Assembly: GCA_050084515.1 (NCBI GenBank)
Contig: CM114271.1
Location: 66,030,001-66,094,000, forward strand
Direction of reading: 5' to 3'
DNA length: 64,000 bases
Origin: Blasia pusilla
Taxonomy: Eukaryota; Marchantiophyta; Marchantiopsida; Blasiales
Shown here: positions 30,301-42,055 of the stretch, piece after piece
Position numbering within the stretch: the stretch's first letter is position 1
Layout of the letters: each line of letters starts with the position of its first letter
Translations under genes and position numbers: made by a program
Notes under the pieces: model-generated
Database searches by the model: none
The model's input: the letters and a program-made list of their open reading frames with translations, nothing else
Told to the model about the DNA's origin: nothing

Positions 30301-33300
30301 CAGTATGTTACTAGGGAGAAAACATCGTACAAAGAACCACTCCTAGACACATACCAACAGGTCCCAATTCAGAGATGGAGTAGGGAAAGTGGAGAAATGA
30401 GAGGGATAGGCACTAACACTTACAGTAGTGTTGTTGGGATCGTTGTCAGTTGGAAAGGCAGGAACAGTGGGTGGCACACCATAAGGTTGTGGAGCTTGAT
30501 AGGGAGCAGCAGCAGGTGAAACTGTCAGACCACCCAGATCAAAAAACATTCTCAGTTTGCGCAGGAATCCTTCCTCACCACTAAGTCAATAGGACATCAG
30601 GTTGCAAAGTCATACCTTCCAAATGAAGAATCCCCAACAGAAGGAACTATGTAAGACTTTCATGGAAATAGAAATCCAAAAATGCATTTCCAACAGTGCG
30701 CATCATGATGAAGACTCAAAGGGTATGAGGGGTCCACTTTACTTTGCGGGACATAATTCAAAGAGGAGAATTGAACTTTAAGTGGTCTGTGGACAAGTAC
30801 CAAAAAAATCTTGCCGAAACTGTGCATAGGAACTAAAGTGACGAGAAAATGAATTATCCCTCTCAAAGGAGCCTCCTGCCGGAGGTGGTAGGATGGGGGC
30901 TCAGATCAGGAAAACTTGTGCCAAGAAAGCACCTGCAGTGAGTCTATGAATCTCTTGCAACCTCACCCGAAAAGACGCATACGGCTCAGGCATAATCCAG
31001 TGAGAAGGAGCATAAATGCGTAAAGTACAGACAAATCACGCAAACTCGAAGACTGACCTAAATTAGAAGCCACCCACTAATAGAGGGCGCTTTCCAGTTG
31101 AAGGCTTTTTGTTCCAGGGCCCTTTGTGTAGAAAGCCTCTTGCCCTCCTGCTTTGAAACAAATGAGCCTCATAAGCTTTCCACTGGTAATAATTTTGTGC
31201 AAGTTGATCAATGATTATTAAAGACAAGCCTTGCCAGCATCCCCATTGCTGTAGCAGGATGCACCAACCTCGACCGGACATAGAACAGGGTCGAACTTGG
31301 GAAATACTTGAGAAGCCAACCAAGCACATGCAGGAAATGTTCATACACAGGATGTAGCTCTAATTTGAAACCAGGGAATAAACTTCATGCCAGCAAAAGA
31401 CTCCGATGGAGGTTGAATTTACAGTCAATCTCGTGGAAGGTGAAGGGAAAGGTAACCAAATTGGTGTAGAGAAGGTATCAGGGGTTCCAGGGCTACTGTC
31501 GAGCCCTCACTAGCCTAAAAAGGGTAACTCAGCATTCCATGTGTAATGCTGTTTGGTTAAGGACAAAAAAGTCCCCCCCTGGAAGTAAACCTTAAAGGTG
31601 ATTGTCATAGGCCAACGTGTCACTCGTCCAATGGTTTCCAAAAGCCTTTCCTTTGATCTAAATATTACATCAATGACTTCTTTGGGGATCATCACAACTG
31701 ATCAGTAGCCAAACCAACTTAATCACAAGATGTTGACATGATTGTGCATATGCACAATGGTTAAACGTGTTCACAACATGGATTACCACACCCATCATCA
31801 TCATCTCCCTGCCATGCTCCAAGAAGATGTGCATGCATACCAACCATTTCTTATGGAGAGCATGTTTCACTGAATGTGAAAAGACCTTCAGTACCTTTGG
31901 GATTGATCTGTTGAGCTGGTCCCAGTGATTTCTTTGGGGTGGCGGCACTAATTCGCATGGGTCGACTAGAGCAGTAGATACCATTCATCTCAGTCATGGC
32001 AAGATTCCTCTCCATCTCATCTCCAAACCGTACAAATCCATACCCCTTCGAGCGGCCCGTATTGGCATCAGTCACCACCTTGGCTCCCTTCACAGAGGGG
32101 TAGCGAGTGCGGAAAGTCTCTTGCAACATATAATCAGTAACATCTGGAGCCAAGTCGCCAACAAAAATTGAATGTTCTGGACCTGCCTCGGGTCTCCTCT
32201 CTCCAATCCCAAATGAAGCCCAGTTCAATCTGAAAGGTTGCTCTGTCTGAGGCATGAGAGAACCATTGTAGCTCTGAAGTATCTTCTCTGCGGCTGCATG
32301 AGAGGTAAACTCCACAAATCCATAACCTTCAGAATATCCTGTCTGCTTGTTGCGAATGATTTTCACAGTGCATACCTGCACGAAAATTTCTTGTCAGAAA
32401 ACTGAAAAAGATGGTCATCCGGCACTACTGAGATCTGTGAAGTCTGTTGAATGACCGAATCTTTTTGATGTGCTGGGGCTTTGACCTACAACTGTACCGA
32501 AGCCATGTAGTTGACCTCAGTTATCACAATAGAGTAAACCAGTATTCTACTTCTAACTTCTCTGTAGTTTCATGCACACTAAACAAATGGATATACAGCG
32601 CCCCCAATTCAAATTAACTCGCTGTTTATGGCCGGGGAAACTCCTCATCCATAGACAGCCTAAGCCATCACGGACAAATGTGAGCTACGGGCCTTGCGCA
32701 AAGAAGTGCCCAGGGGTAACACCGAGGTTCACGTATGCGTTAGCGTTCGTAGCTTCAGCAAGCAATATCCTGCTCCAACTTCCTGAACCATGTCTTCAGT
32801 TCTCACCATGCTGTAAAGTTCTCATCCCTACCTCCGAGAAAATGAGAGCCAAACGTACGAGGATCTCGGAAACAGGGAATCTAAACGTGTGCGTAAGGAC
32901 TAATACGAAAAGTGGATATCGTTGAACACTAACGAGAGATGCCCTGTTTCACTCTTCGACCTCCGAGGGTATGGCTATCGCAAACGAAAAAAAGGAGGTG
33001 CAAGTTTGGCAGATGGATAAAGAGGTGTGATATTGTCAATCATAAATCCCCACAATTGACTACACCTCAAATGGAAGTGTCTGACACTTCCTCCATAGCT
33101 CCTGCTAGACCAGCTAAGAGACATGATTCAGTCCTTTGAGGGGCTTCACCATTACGACATATACAACAATTTAGACCAGTTTCATATGGAACTGCCATAC
33201 TTCAAGTCCGGTTTAGAACATTGCTACTTCTAGTTCCTGGGAAGGGAAACTTCGAAGAGTAGAAAGGATAATGGGGCACAAGTGGTCTAAGACGCCGACC

Positions 33301-33814
33301 ACCTGACAAAGTTCTGCTGACCGGTACAGCGTTCGGGCCACGTTAGTACAAGCAGGCCTCAGGTTCGTGCGGCGGTTTCTATGAGTAAATGACATAAGAC
33401 CTATATAAGCCGACCCCGTTCGGATACACTACTGAATAATTTTCAATTATATTCTTCGGAGAATTGCAGATAATGATAGATCTCGGCCTTTCGTAGCCAC
33501 TTCAATGGACAAAGTTAATTTCAGAACCCGCAACTATCCAGTGCAAGCTGCAAAAATAACAATAAATGGTCCTCTGGGCGGCCACTTACGTCACCAGTAT
33601 GAACGAAACAACCATGTAGATAAGTTTCGTCCATCCAATACTGCAAATCCCCAACCCATAGGGTCTTGACTTCTTCGTGAGACTGCTGCTGCCCAGGCTG
33701 CATCTGCTGCTGCATGCCCGGGTGCTGCTGCTGCTGCTGTTGCATCATCATCCATTGTTGGCCATCGCTAGACTGAGGAGTGGGGGGTCCAACTCCCACC
33801 GGTGACTGCATCAT
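27220..33814 (-). CDS. RBP45/47: RBP45/RBP47-type RNA-binding protein with three RRMs (eight coding exons)
   Basis: Coding exons on the minus strand: 33,814-33,590; 32,375-31,895; 30,521-30,424; 29,655-29,525; 29,394-29,286; 29,043-28,873; 27,895-27,786; 27,310-27,220. Together 1,416 nt, 471 residues plus TAG. Every intron is GT-AG and every phase fits. The N-terminus (1-45) is rich in Gln and Met. RRM1 (about 50-128) has RNP2 LWVGDL and RNP1 GYGFVEF. RRM2 (about 144-222) has IFVGDL and KGYGFVRF. RRM3 (about 269-342) has IFVGGL and GCGFVQF. Then comes a Gly/Tyr/Pro-rich tail and a conserved C-terminal segment, LNAAYIAVHE...LGRHLWLKTS. Plant RBP45/47/UBP1 proteins bind U-rich or poly(A) RNA and act in mRNA metabolism and stress granules, in nucleus and cytoplasm. 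I chose the start because MMQSPVGVGP begins the family-like region. An in-frame upstream Met at 33,886 would add 24 residues. The gene appears intact. The split between RBP45 and RBP47 is uncertain. Confidence 0.95.
27786..27895 (-). CDS. RBP45/47: RBP45/47 exon 7: acidic segment
   Basis: Begins after gtaattag (an alternative acceptor 6 bases on, ctgag, keeps frame). Encodes TEIHAGIAPTSITNS and KEDEFFDPLALPDID plus two bases. The donor gtgagt overlaps a would-be TGA, so reading through the intron would stop right after DIDK. Confidence 0.8.
28873..29043 (-). CDS. RBP45/47: RBP45/47 exon 6: Gly/Tyr/Pro-rich tail
   Basis: Acceptor cctgcag, donor gtaagc, 57 codons. Repeated YGYG, YEGYGYAPPPQD and GNYPGYGNYPQQ form a low-complexity prion-like tail, typical of stress-granule RNA-binding proteins. 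Confidence 0.9.
29286..29394 (-). CDS. RBP45/47: RBP45/47 exon 5: second half of RRM3
   Basis: Acceptor aatgtag. Completes an Arg codon, then ACAEEALQRLHGTVIG and QQAIRLSWGRSPGNKQ, the family's RRM3 end. Ends in phase 0 before gtgagt. Confidence 0.92.
29525..29655 (-). CDS. RBP45/47: RBP45/47 exon 4: first half of RRM3
   Basis: Acceptor tttacag. Encodes IFVGGLDPSVTDEDL through IPVGKGCGFVQFTH plus two bases of the next codon. Donor gtaact at 29,524. Confidence 0.92.
30424..30521 (-). CDS. RBP45/47: RBP45/47 exon 3: Pro/Ala-rich linker
   Basis: Acceptor ctgacag. Adds two bases to the split Val codon, then SPAAAPYQAPQPYG to NDPNNTT, the segment that precedes RRM3 in the family. Donor gtaagt at 30,423. 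Confidence 0.9.
31895..32375 (-). CDS. RBP45/47: RBP45/47 exon 2: rest of RRM1 and whole RRM2
   Basis: Acceptor tgcag before 32,375. Encodes VCTVKIIRNKQTG...GYGFVEF, the inter-RRM linker FGIGERRPEAGPEH and RRM2 complete to ATPKKSLGPAQQINPK. Ends in phase 1 before gtactg at 31,894. Confidence 0.93.
33590..33814 (-). CDS. RBP45/47: RBP45/47 exon 1: polyQ N-terminus and start of RRM1
   Basis: 75 codons, phase 0 at the end. CAG/CAA runs encode MMMQQQQQQ and MQPGQQQ, then KTLWVGDLQYWMDETYL begins RRM1. The donor is gtaagt at 33,589-33,584, after HTGD. Confidence 0.93.
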
Positions 33815-34600
33815 CGTGTCCTGCTCTTTCCTCAAGACTTCTTGTTCCTCTCTCGCACCCCCTTTCCACTCCTGTTTCCCGCACACAGACCAGCCTTGTC
33901 AAGAACCTCGCTACTTCCTTCCCGCTCCCCCCGACCTCCTCCACCGCTTCTTCCCGCCCGTCCGAATCGCTTCCAGAGAAAACCAAGCAAAGCCGCCTAA
34001 AGATTCTCGAGGGCTTGCAAGCTTCAGAGCTTCCTCTCCTCTTACTCGGTGTTCGCACCTCCAACACTCTCCCGAAACTACGATGTAAACGACACGCTCT
34101 GTCTGTCCCACACTCTACAACCCTAAATCTGCCTCCACAACTCAACCCTCAGCTCACAGCAGACAAGCGCTCGACCAACCCTCCACCCCGATTTGTCGTC
34201 GATAAACCTCCACAGTAGTGTAGAAACTCACATCTCGCGACTACCGGTGCTATGCTCCAATTCGTCTTCATGCGTTGCTGCAGCGCGGGGAATGGCGGGG
34301 CACGAGCAGCAGATCCACCGTCCGTCACGGCAGCGGGGGCGCCTTGCGACGTAGGTATAAACGGTGCAGATGGGCCACGTGGTTGGCATCCGCGTCCTCG
34401 GCACTCAGGGCCGGACTTTAGGGCTGCTCCTTCAACCCCGACGCTGGCCGTGCTCCGACTTCCGAGCGCACTTTTCTATAAGAACGAGCAACAACCAAGT
34501 TACATCGACTGTTCTTGTAAGGATGAGCTTGCTCCCATCGCAGTTTCGTCAATGTTCTAATACGGACTTGAATGGGAAGTAGAGAAACGGTAACAAACAC
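33815..34600 (-). promoter_or_regulatory. Probable 5' leader and promoter region of the RBP45/47 gene
   Basis: The DNA upstream of the start codon is GC-richer than the window average, up to about 34,560, and falls abruptly to AT-rich beyond. Near the start it is purine-rich on the minus strand. I see no clear TATA box. Open frames here on either strand have no recognisable content. The assignment rests on position and composition only. Confidence 0.4.
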
Positions 34601-34619
34601 CAACTCCTATAGCTTCCTT

Positions 34620-35300
34620 TACTGCCCTTAGGGCATGAAAGAAGACCTGAATTAAATGTTGATTAAGGGCCCTAGAAAATGGTTCACAAATTGAGGAAAT
34701 GAAGTAGTCTCACCTTATACTTATGGAGCGTAATTATTTCAGTTGAGGAATAGGATTCTAATTTTATTTAGTGCAGTTTTTACCAACTAGTTGAGCAATG
34801 CAAATATGGTTTGAAAGTTTTTGGGCTCCAAGTAGAATTGTTGCATTTCTCATTTCCCAATTCTCCATCTCGACAAAAATCATCTAAGAACAAGAGGAAA
34901 ATGAACTTGTCAAACCATTCCAGAAAGTAAGGGATCCAATATTCATATATCATGATTTAGTTAGGTTGGATATAAATTTATTTCTCCTACAAACGCTTTT
35001 TCTAACAAAAATGGTACTCTTTGTTTGAGTATTGAACAAATGAACATTAACAACCGTAATATTATTAATATAAATCTTAAAACATCTTCCATAACTTCAA
35101 TCCATTCAACCTTAGATACCAATTATTTGAAATATCACTATTCATGAAGGGCAAACACCATATATGCATGATGTCATACGCCTATTCCTTAAACGTCAAT
35201 CTTATAAGTCACGGAAGCTTACGTTCACTAGGTCATACCCTCATTACTAAACGTACCCCCTCCCCCGAGTGGGACGGTCATAGACGGCAAGCAAGTTTGG
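34620..35300. other. AT-rich DNA, possibly further copia remnant
   Basis: No clear gene. It may be the decayed continuation of the minus-strand copia element that is recognisable just beyond. Confidence 0.3.
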
Positions 35301-35339
35301 ATTTGAGGGGGCCTTCATGTTATCACCCTTATAATTGAT

Positions 35340-36010
35340 AGAATTACCTACACATAGGCAACACATCTCATTAAAAACATCAAAATTAATAATAAGATGT
35401 CTAGATGATGGAAAGTAACATTTATATCCCTAGGTTTCATCACCATAGTCAATGAAGATATATTTCTCAAAGGTATCATCTACCTTCTCGCGTCTTATAA
35501 TAAGAACATAAGCATAACTAATACGACTAACTGCTTTCATAAATAAGAAATCAAGTTTACTTCTAGTGAACAATTTGAATAGAGCCTTGTTAGACACTCC
35601 TACTTTTGGAATTGAATAATTATGAAGAATAAGAAAAATCTATCCAATACAATACATCTCCGATATGTTATTCTCTTTGAACATAGAATATGTCACCTCA
35701 TGGATTGCAATGTGTTGATTCCTCCTTTCAACCACCCCATTTTTTTGTATAGTGCAGTGGCAAGTGATGTGGCTTGTCATCTTATGATGACATGAGTAAC
35801 CATCAAACTCAATTGAGAGGTACATACTCTCCTCCTCCATCTCACAAAGTAATTTAAGAATGTATTGCCCAATTTTCTTATCCACTTAGATCTAAGGAAT
35901 ATTATGGATACTTATGATTTACTTTTTTTTAAATATACCCAAATAGATATCTCCAAAGGTCATCCAAAAATGAAACAAAGTACTGAGAGCTATTGAGCAT
36001 GTAGTTGATA
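35340..36010 (-). pseudogene. Ty1/copia integrase fragment
   Basis: Minus-strand translation gives, in order, SQYFVSFLDDLWRYLFGYI (about 35,970), then IQKNGVVERRNQHIA (about 35,740), AYVLIIRREKVDD and YIFIDYGDET with GYKCYFPSSRHLIINFDV (about 35,430). This is the copia integrase core: the YFVxFIDDxTR block, then QNGVVERxNRHI with the catalytic Glu, then KGYK. Frameshifts and stops occur throughout. It normally splices retrotransposon cDNA into the genome; this copy is dead. Confidence 0.75.
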
Positions 36011-37440
36011 AGGTTGCATTGTTATAGGATGAAGTTTCTATGCTTGATTAGAGAGTCATATATGTAGAGAGCTGACTTAATATCACGCTTTGAGTTACAC
36101 TCGCGTGGACATTATATGACACGACAAGTTCAATGTCAAACCTCATTGGAACATGTACTCATTTTGAGTTTTTATAAATATTAAAACTAACCCTAACTTA
36201 CGTATATATATTAGGTCTCATGCATGCCCAACATGTGTACCTAACCTAGAGTTAGTGTAATATGGATTATTGTAGAACACAATACATCGTGACACTCCAA
36301 TGGATCTTCCTCGAGAGTACAAGGAGAATATGGATTTTACAAGAGAATCATTGAATGTTGTAGACATGCCATACATATATAGATTGGATTGTGCAAGAGG
36401 ACAAGATAAGTGCGTATGAGATATCACATGCTCTATCGAGTCTCAAGCGCAAGTAATGCTCGAACACCATGTCTTATTTCAGTCTGCGTACGTTACTTAA
36501 AGTTTCTTCCATAACTTCCATATATTTTAAACATAACAAATTTTTTATGGGACAATGCAATTTGCATGCCCTCTTGATCCAACACTTGTACAACCCAATA
36601 AAAATCGAGGATAATATTACTTAATTGATTGTTGATAGATCCTATATTTTGAAGGAAATATACATATGCACATAAGTATGCGTAAGAGAAGATGGATGTG
36701 GGCAAAGGAGGGTGATTGGAGGTTTTGGAGAAAGGATGTGTGCATAGACCCTTTGGCTCTTTGGGTACTTACTCAAGGGATCATGAGAGACAAATATTAA
36801 ATATATGATTTTCATCGACACTTATGTTCGCATGATTCACGACGCACTTAGATAGTGCATTTTCTAGTGATGATTTATTGAGATAGGTTAAGGATCTAAA
36901 AGACCCATGACCTTGACCATATGATTCATGATCTCACTTTGATGGCCATGCACAACTAGGGCTTATCGAGCTTGGCATGGAAGAGATAGCCATATGAATT
37001 ATCAATATATTTGATGTACTACATATCCTCGTTTTAGAGACATGCGCTACAAGTTGTTAAGTTTTTCTTCATTACTCAAAAAATATATATAAGCATCTTC
37101 TATTATTGTGTAGATGAATCCATAGCAATTGAGTCAAACGTAAAGGATTTTGGATGGATAGAGATAGAAGCAACTTTGATGGTAACATAGTTGAAGAAGG
37201 CTTATTCACCATATTTTATGATGTGTCAAAATTACAAGGGAATAAATTGGCTTGAGTCAAAATTTGAACTTCACTATCGTCTTGTGACTCATATTATAAT
37301 TGCGACTATCGGGTCGATTGTGATTGCCTATAATAGCATACTTTTATGAGTCTTTGCGACCACAAACTACTTTGCAATTCTTAATTGCAATATATACATT
37401 TGCAACATGAGAATGCATAGATTCACAAAGCAACTGCAAA
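36010..37440. other. AT-rich DNA, no gene seen
   Basis: Nothing recognisable. Confidence 0.4.
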
Positions 37441-37449
37441 TGGATATTT

Positions 37450-37681
37450 TGAGCCACATAGCTCTCTCTTTGCTAATTTTTGTTACTCTTAAAAGTTTCA
37501 ATGAGAGGGCTAGGTTTCTCAATTCAAATTTTTTACCTACCGAGTTAGCCTAAGACGCAAATGGGTGCTTGGAGCCGCATATCTCTCTTTTTACTTTCTT
37601 TTTACTCATAATAGTTTCAATGAGAGGGCTAGGTTCCTCGATTCAAATGTTTGAACTAGCAAGTCAGCCCAAGGACATAGG
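37450..37681. repeat. Two-copy tandem duplication, ~115-bp unit
   Basis: The units 37,450-37,563 and 37,567-37,681 share gagccgcatatctctc, agtttcaatgagagggctag and a cgattcaaat-like block in the same order, with moderate divergence. Confidence 0.7.
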
Positions 37682-38399
37682 GATTATTGGAGAGGGTTAT
37701 GTTGTTGGTTGGAAATACAAGGAACTGCAAGAGTTTATATGTGTTTTTTGGTTCTATAGGCAAAAGGTCCATACTTGCCTACATACATACATCATGATGG
37801 CAAATATTTGTTGATTTTTTCTCTTAATGCATTGCATGCATAGTCAACATACTAGGAGTTTATTGTTTACGACAAGAAGCATATTGACCAAAGAAGTCGA
37901 ACTCAAGTGCACAAGAGAAACTTGAAATAGACGGTGTATGTGCTTGATATAGAAGAGTCTTAGTCTTTTTAGGAATATTGTGATGAGTAACACATTGCAA
38001 GCTTGGAAGAGTCATAAAAGACTCGATCTTCAAGTAAACAAACTAATGGAGGGAGTAAGACCAACTTATTTATGGGAAAAAAGAATCCCATGATGTTATA
38101 TGGTATTATGGTAAACTATTTGTGTCATAATGAATTTCATATGTGATTATATAGAATCATTTTGTTATATTTATTAAACATCATGGTATACTATGAGGCC
38201 ATTTAGTCATAATCATATACATTCAACATATACTATCAAGTCATTTAGTCAACACATGTAACACTCCACGAAATAGATCCATCTACACTGCATATGTCAT
38301 ATTATGCTAATCTCTCAAGCTAAATGGATGAGCCAATGAATTTCATCCATTATGAACGAAGGAGGAAACACCTTCTCTAAACAAGTCATAACCATTTGA

Positions 38400-38960
38400 G
38401 CCTCCACTTTGTTACTTGTATTTAGGATAGATCGGCATGTATCAATACGACACAGTTGAAGGGATCAAAGGAAATCCTTAGGAGACCGAGAATGACCTAC
38501 TAAGGACTTAGATAACTTAAGAGAGCAGGTTTCCTTTTTGTTTTGGCTCATTTATAGCTTTATATATAATTATTTTTTTTCACAAGTTCTTATTATGAGT
38601 GTAGTACTTTATTCAATTTGGAAAATGACCCTTGATCCACCTATAGTGGATTAAGAGCCAAGGAGGTGACGTGTGAGCATTGGTTACCATGAAGAGAGTT
38701 TGGGAGAGGCAAGGGTATTGCCAAAGAGAGAGAGTTTCAAAGCTCATTATCTATTTGTTGAACCTATAGGCATTAAGCGGTGGAGCTGTGGTCCTCCTTG
38801 CCTTGCGAGTAATCCAAGCCTCTCCTTAGGAGAAATTGTACATGTGTAAGAATTGTTGAGAGATTTTGATTTATAACAATATAATGTGAGATTGGGAGCA
38901 CTATAGTATATAAGCTCGTTATTTTTTAAAGTTGAAGACTATGTTTCCCATCCAACGACT
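38400..38960 (+). repeat. Y-family dispersed repeat, copy 1
   Basis: Shares ggatagatcgg, gagaccgagaatga, the phrase gagccaaggaggtga and tctccttaggagaaatt with 55,690-56,245, and its later part with 44,640-44,830. Probably an LTR or untranslated part of a retroelement. No protein recognised. Confidence 0.5.
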
Positions 38961-39037
38961 TATGAAAACAAGATTTATCCATTTTTGTCATTTGTTAGCC
39001 ATGTTTTAGTTTGATAGAGAGGCGTGTGGAATTAATA

Positions 39038-40318
39038 TTACATAGTAAAATGATCCACAATGTAAACTCTTGTCTTATTAGTGTTAGAAAGAGTTTTATA
39101 AGTATTAAGTAAATTAGCTTAGAAAAATATTTTTTTAGCTTTAAAACTCTATATAGTACATCATTTGTACAGGTCCAACTTTAGAAAAAAAGATAGTAAA
39201 TAAGATTAGAATATAAAAGTAAAAGATTTAAATATTGATATAAATAAGATTAAAGTAGTTATAGTTGATGGCTACGGTAGTTGGGATAGTTTGGAGGATA
39301 TGAAATGAATTTATGAAGATCTTTTGGAAGAGATAACATGTAATCCACTTGTGTTAAAATAAGATTGCATAGTTAAGTCTTGAGAGGAAGCCCTATGACA
39401 CAGGATAAAATTAACTTCATTTTGTACAATTATGGATCCCTTGTGAGTAAATAAAGATAATGGATCTTCAATGATTCATCACCTTTAACTTTATTTCTCG
39501 AGTTTCTCTTGTTATTCTTGAGTGGATTGCATTTGCCTCACTTTGTCTTCTAATGAGAATGAAATACATATTTTGGGAGAGTGACTTGACCATGGTCTAT
39601 TCTTTAAGAATTTTTGAGAGTCTGATGTGTGTAGAGATGGTTATTTAGAGATAGTTGTTATCTCAAGGAAGTTATTGTCACTCCCGGAATAATGGATAAT
39701 TTGGGCTTGTTACTTTCCCATGAGAGTGGATTATCCCTCTTGGGAGAGCAAATATACCACAATCCATTCTCGAGGAGAAGAGAGAATGTCCGTCAATCGT
39801 GGATAGGGGTAGAGCACGAGTCATACCCAATTTTCTTCTCTTAATCCATACCACGTTAAAGTTTTCTTTGTAGATAGACACTACTTTACTTGTTTTATAG
39901 TCTACTACTTTGGACAAGCATTCATGAACTATGTCATCCAATCATCAACTCCAATCATGTTCGTAAGGACTTGGGATTGTACTTTATAAGTCCTTATATA
40001 ACGATCCATGAGTGTAAATACAATTACTCGAGTATGGTTTAATACTAGTCGTATCATTTTTCTTATATACAAGCGTAAAGTAGTTTACACTTGAGTTTAC
40101 AATGACTTAATAGTCATGAACTTTGGGATTAGATGTTATCAAGAAGTGATCGCCTTGGCACTACCATTCGTGATTTTTATTCAGAGAAAATACATAGTGT
40201 ATATAGTGATTATATACTGAATAAGATAAATTATTAGATAATTCACCTTACATCAACGATTGTCGCATGTAGAAGGTTCTCCCTTACTCAAAGAAAAACT
40301 CTCAAGATGACAATGTTG
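39038..40318 (+). mobile_element. LTR-X copy 1 (plus), nearly full length
   Basis: LTR-X is defined by comparing copies. It starts near tgtcgtatagtaaaatcacc, includes tcttgagtggatgg, gagagtggattatccctctt and ggtctattcttt, and ends cttactcgaagaaaggctct then cgacacgacaaca, about 1.25-1.3 kb in all, with TG...CA ends inside inverted tgttgtcg/cgacaaca. This copy runs from tagtaaaatgatcc to ctcaagatgacaatg. It is associated with gypsy pol remnants (41-43 kb and 59-60 kb). Confidence 0.7.
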
Positions 40319-40424
40319 GCAAAATTTATATAGTATTTAAGTCTGTTAGCATTATTCACCATTATAGCACTCTCTAGAATATCCTTTAACTTGTTATATG
40401 CTTATAATTATTTGTGGTAGGGAT

Positions 40425-41110
40425 TAAGAGAAAAAAATGGGATATAACTCGTGCATCATCCCTATCCATAATTGACGGTCATCTTTTACTCTCCTCAATA
40501 ATGGATTTTGGACGAGTTGCTCTCCAAAAAATGATAATCCACTCTCAATGAGAAAATAATAATCCAAAACCATCCACAATCCCTAATATGACAAAATTCT
40601 TTTAGATGACAAGTCTCTCCAAATAACCATATCTACATACATAATATTCTCGAAAACTCTTTAAGAATAGACCATGGTCAAATCTCTCTTCTAATAAGGG
40701 CAATCCACTCCCATTGGAAGAACAAGTTAGCCCAATGTCATCCACTCAATAGTGGCACGAGAAACTCAAGAAATATTGTAGATTGTGATAAATTCTTAAA
40801 GGTCCCTCTTCCTGAGATACTCACAAAGAATCCACAAAAGTACAAAATAGGGTTAATTTTATCTTGTGTCTCATGGTTTCCTCTCAAGGTTTAGCCAATT
40901 CCATTTTGAAATAAGTAGATTACATATTATCTCTTCCAAAATATGCTCATCAATTCACTTCATATCCTCCAAACTACCCCAACTATTATAGTCACCATAT
41001 AAGACTATTTTTGTTTTATTTTCATTAATATTCCAGTATTTTACTTTTATACTCCAATGTCTCATTTAGTACTTTTCCTAAAAGTTGGCCCTCACAAAAA
41101 TTATGCAAAG
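40425..41110 (-). mobile_element. LTR-X copy 2 (minus), partial
   Basis: Reverse complement of about 39,160-39,842: ccattcttgagg, gataatccactctcaatgag and accatggtcaa occur in inverted order. It lies only about 580 bp from the matching part of copy 1, forming an inverted pair. Confidence 0.7.
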
Positions 41111-41229
41111 TGTAATGAATAAGATATTTAGAGAGTTTATTTTTTAGATGGACTCTTCTTTTTTTGTATATGATATTCTTACATAATGATGTGTATTATA
41201 AGATAGGAATGAGAGGGTTATAAAGGACA

Positions 41230-42055
41230 AAGGTAGAAATTTTGTGTTTTATTATATTCGTGATATGGATATAATCATAACAAGATTAAAATAGATAAAT
41301 TTTACTCTTTTTGGATAAAAGTATAATTTTGGGATTCCTCAAACTATGATAGTGGGTCATCCTTGTGAAGATTTTGATCGAAGACCAAATCCAATACAAG
41401 AGGATATCATTGAAGGGATACAAGAGTGTGAGAAGGACACCGAAGTGAGAAGGTTTATAGGAGTTTGAATATTTTATCAGGTATGGATTCTTCCTTTTGG
41501 CCAAATATCTGATTAGATGAGTTTGTTGAGGATAAAGAAGAAGCTTAGTTGGGAAAAGGAGCAAAACATATTAATAATGTAGATGAAGATAGAATTAAAG
41601 TTATTAGTGATTTTGCGATAAACAATCTTTGAATGTTGAAGATTTATAATCATTATAGTGAACATAAGTTCTATTACTATCGGGTGGGCAGTTAGCCATG
41701 ATGATGCAAAAGGGAGAAGGTTTACAACAATATTTAGAGCTCGTACACTTGACATAGAGGATATACACTCAGGTAAAGAAAAAACTTTGGAGAGTTTTGA
41801 CCAAAATGAAGGTTGACAATGAGTATCTTAAGGTAGGTTATATTCAGCTTGGTGTTGATTTTATATTTCTATTAAATATGATTGCAAACTGTACAACTCC
41901 ATTTATAGCCATATTTTATGGAATAGCCTACATGAGGTCTTAAATCCACAATTGAGGCATATAAATGGGAAAAAAAACTTAAAAACTAATATATTATCTA
42001 GAGCCATATTCAATTAAATAAAAAATATAAAGGCAATTGAAATAGATAAAGATAA
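41230..42055 (+). pseudogene. Ty3/gypsy RT-connection and RNase H fragment
   Basis: Translation gives GIPQTMIVGHPCEDFDRRPN, then IQECEKDTEVRRFIGV, WILPFGQISD and ITIGWAVSHDDAKGRRF with ARTLDIED. These are the post-RT "rules for fishing out the palm end" blocks (CEKxTEVRRFIGV) and the start of RNase H of this gypsy clade. Stops and frameshifts are frequent. RNase H would degrade the RNA template during reverse transcription. Confidence 0.7.

Noticed and set aside
33780-34218. Plus-strand open frames of 100-138 codons opposite exon 1
   Set aside because: Ser/Pro/Leu-rich shadows of the purine-rich minus-strand leader; no splice or homology support for a second gene.
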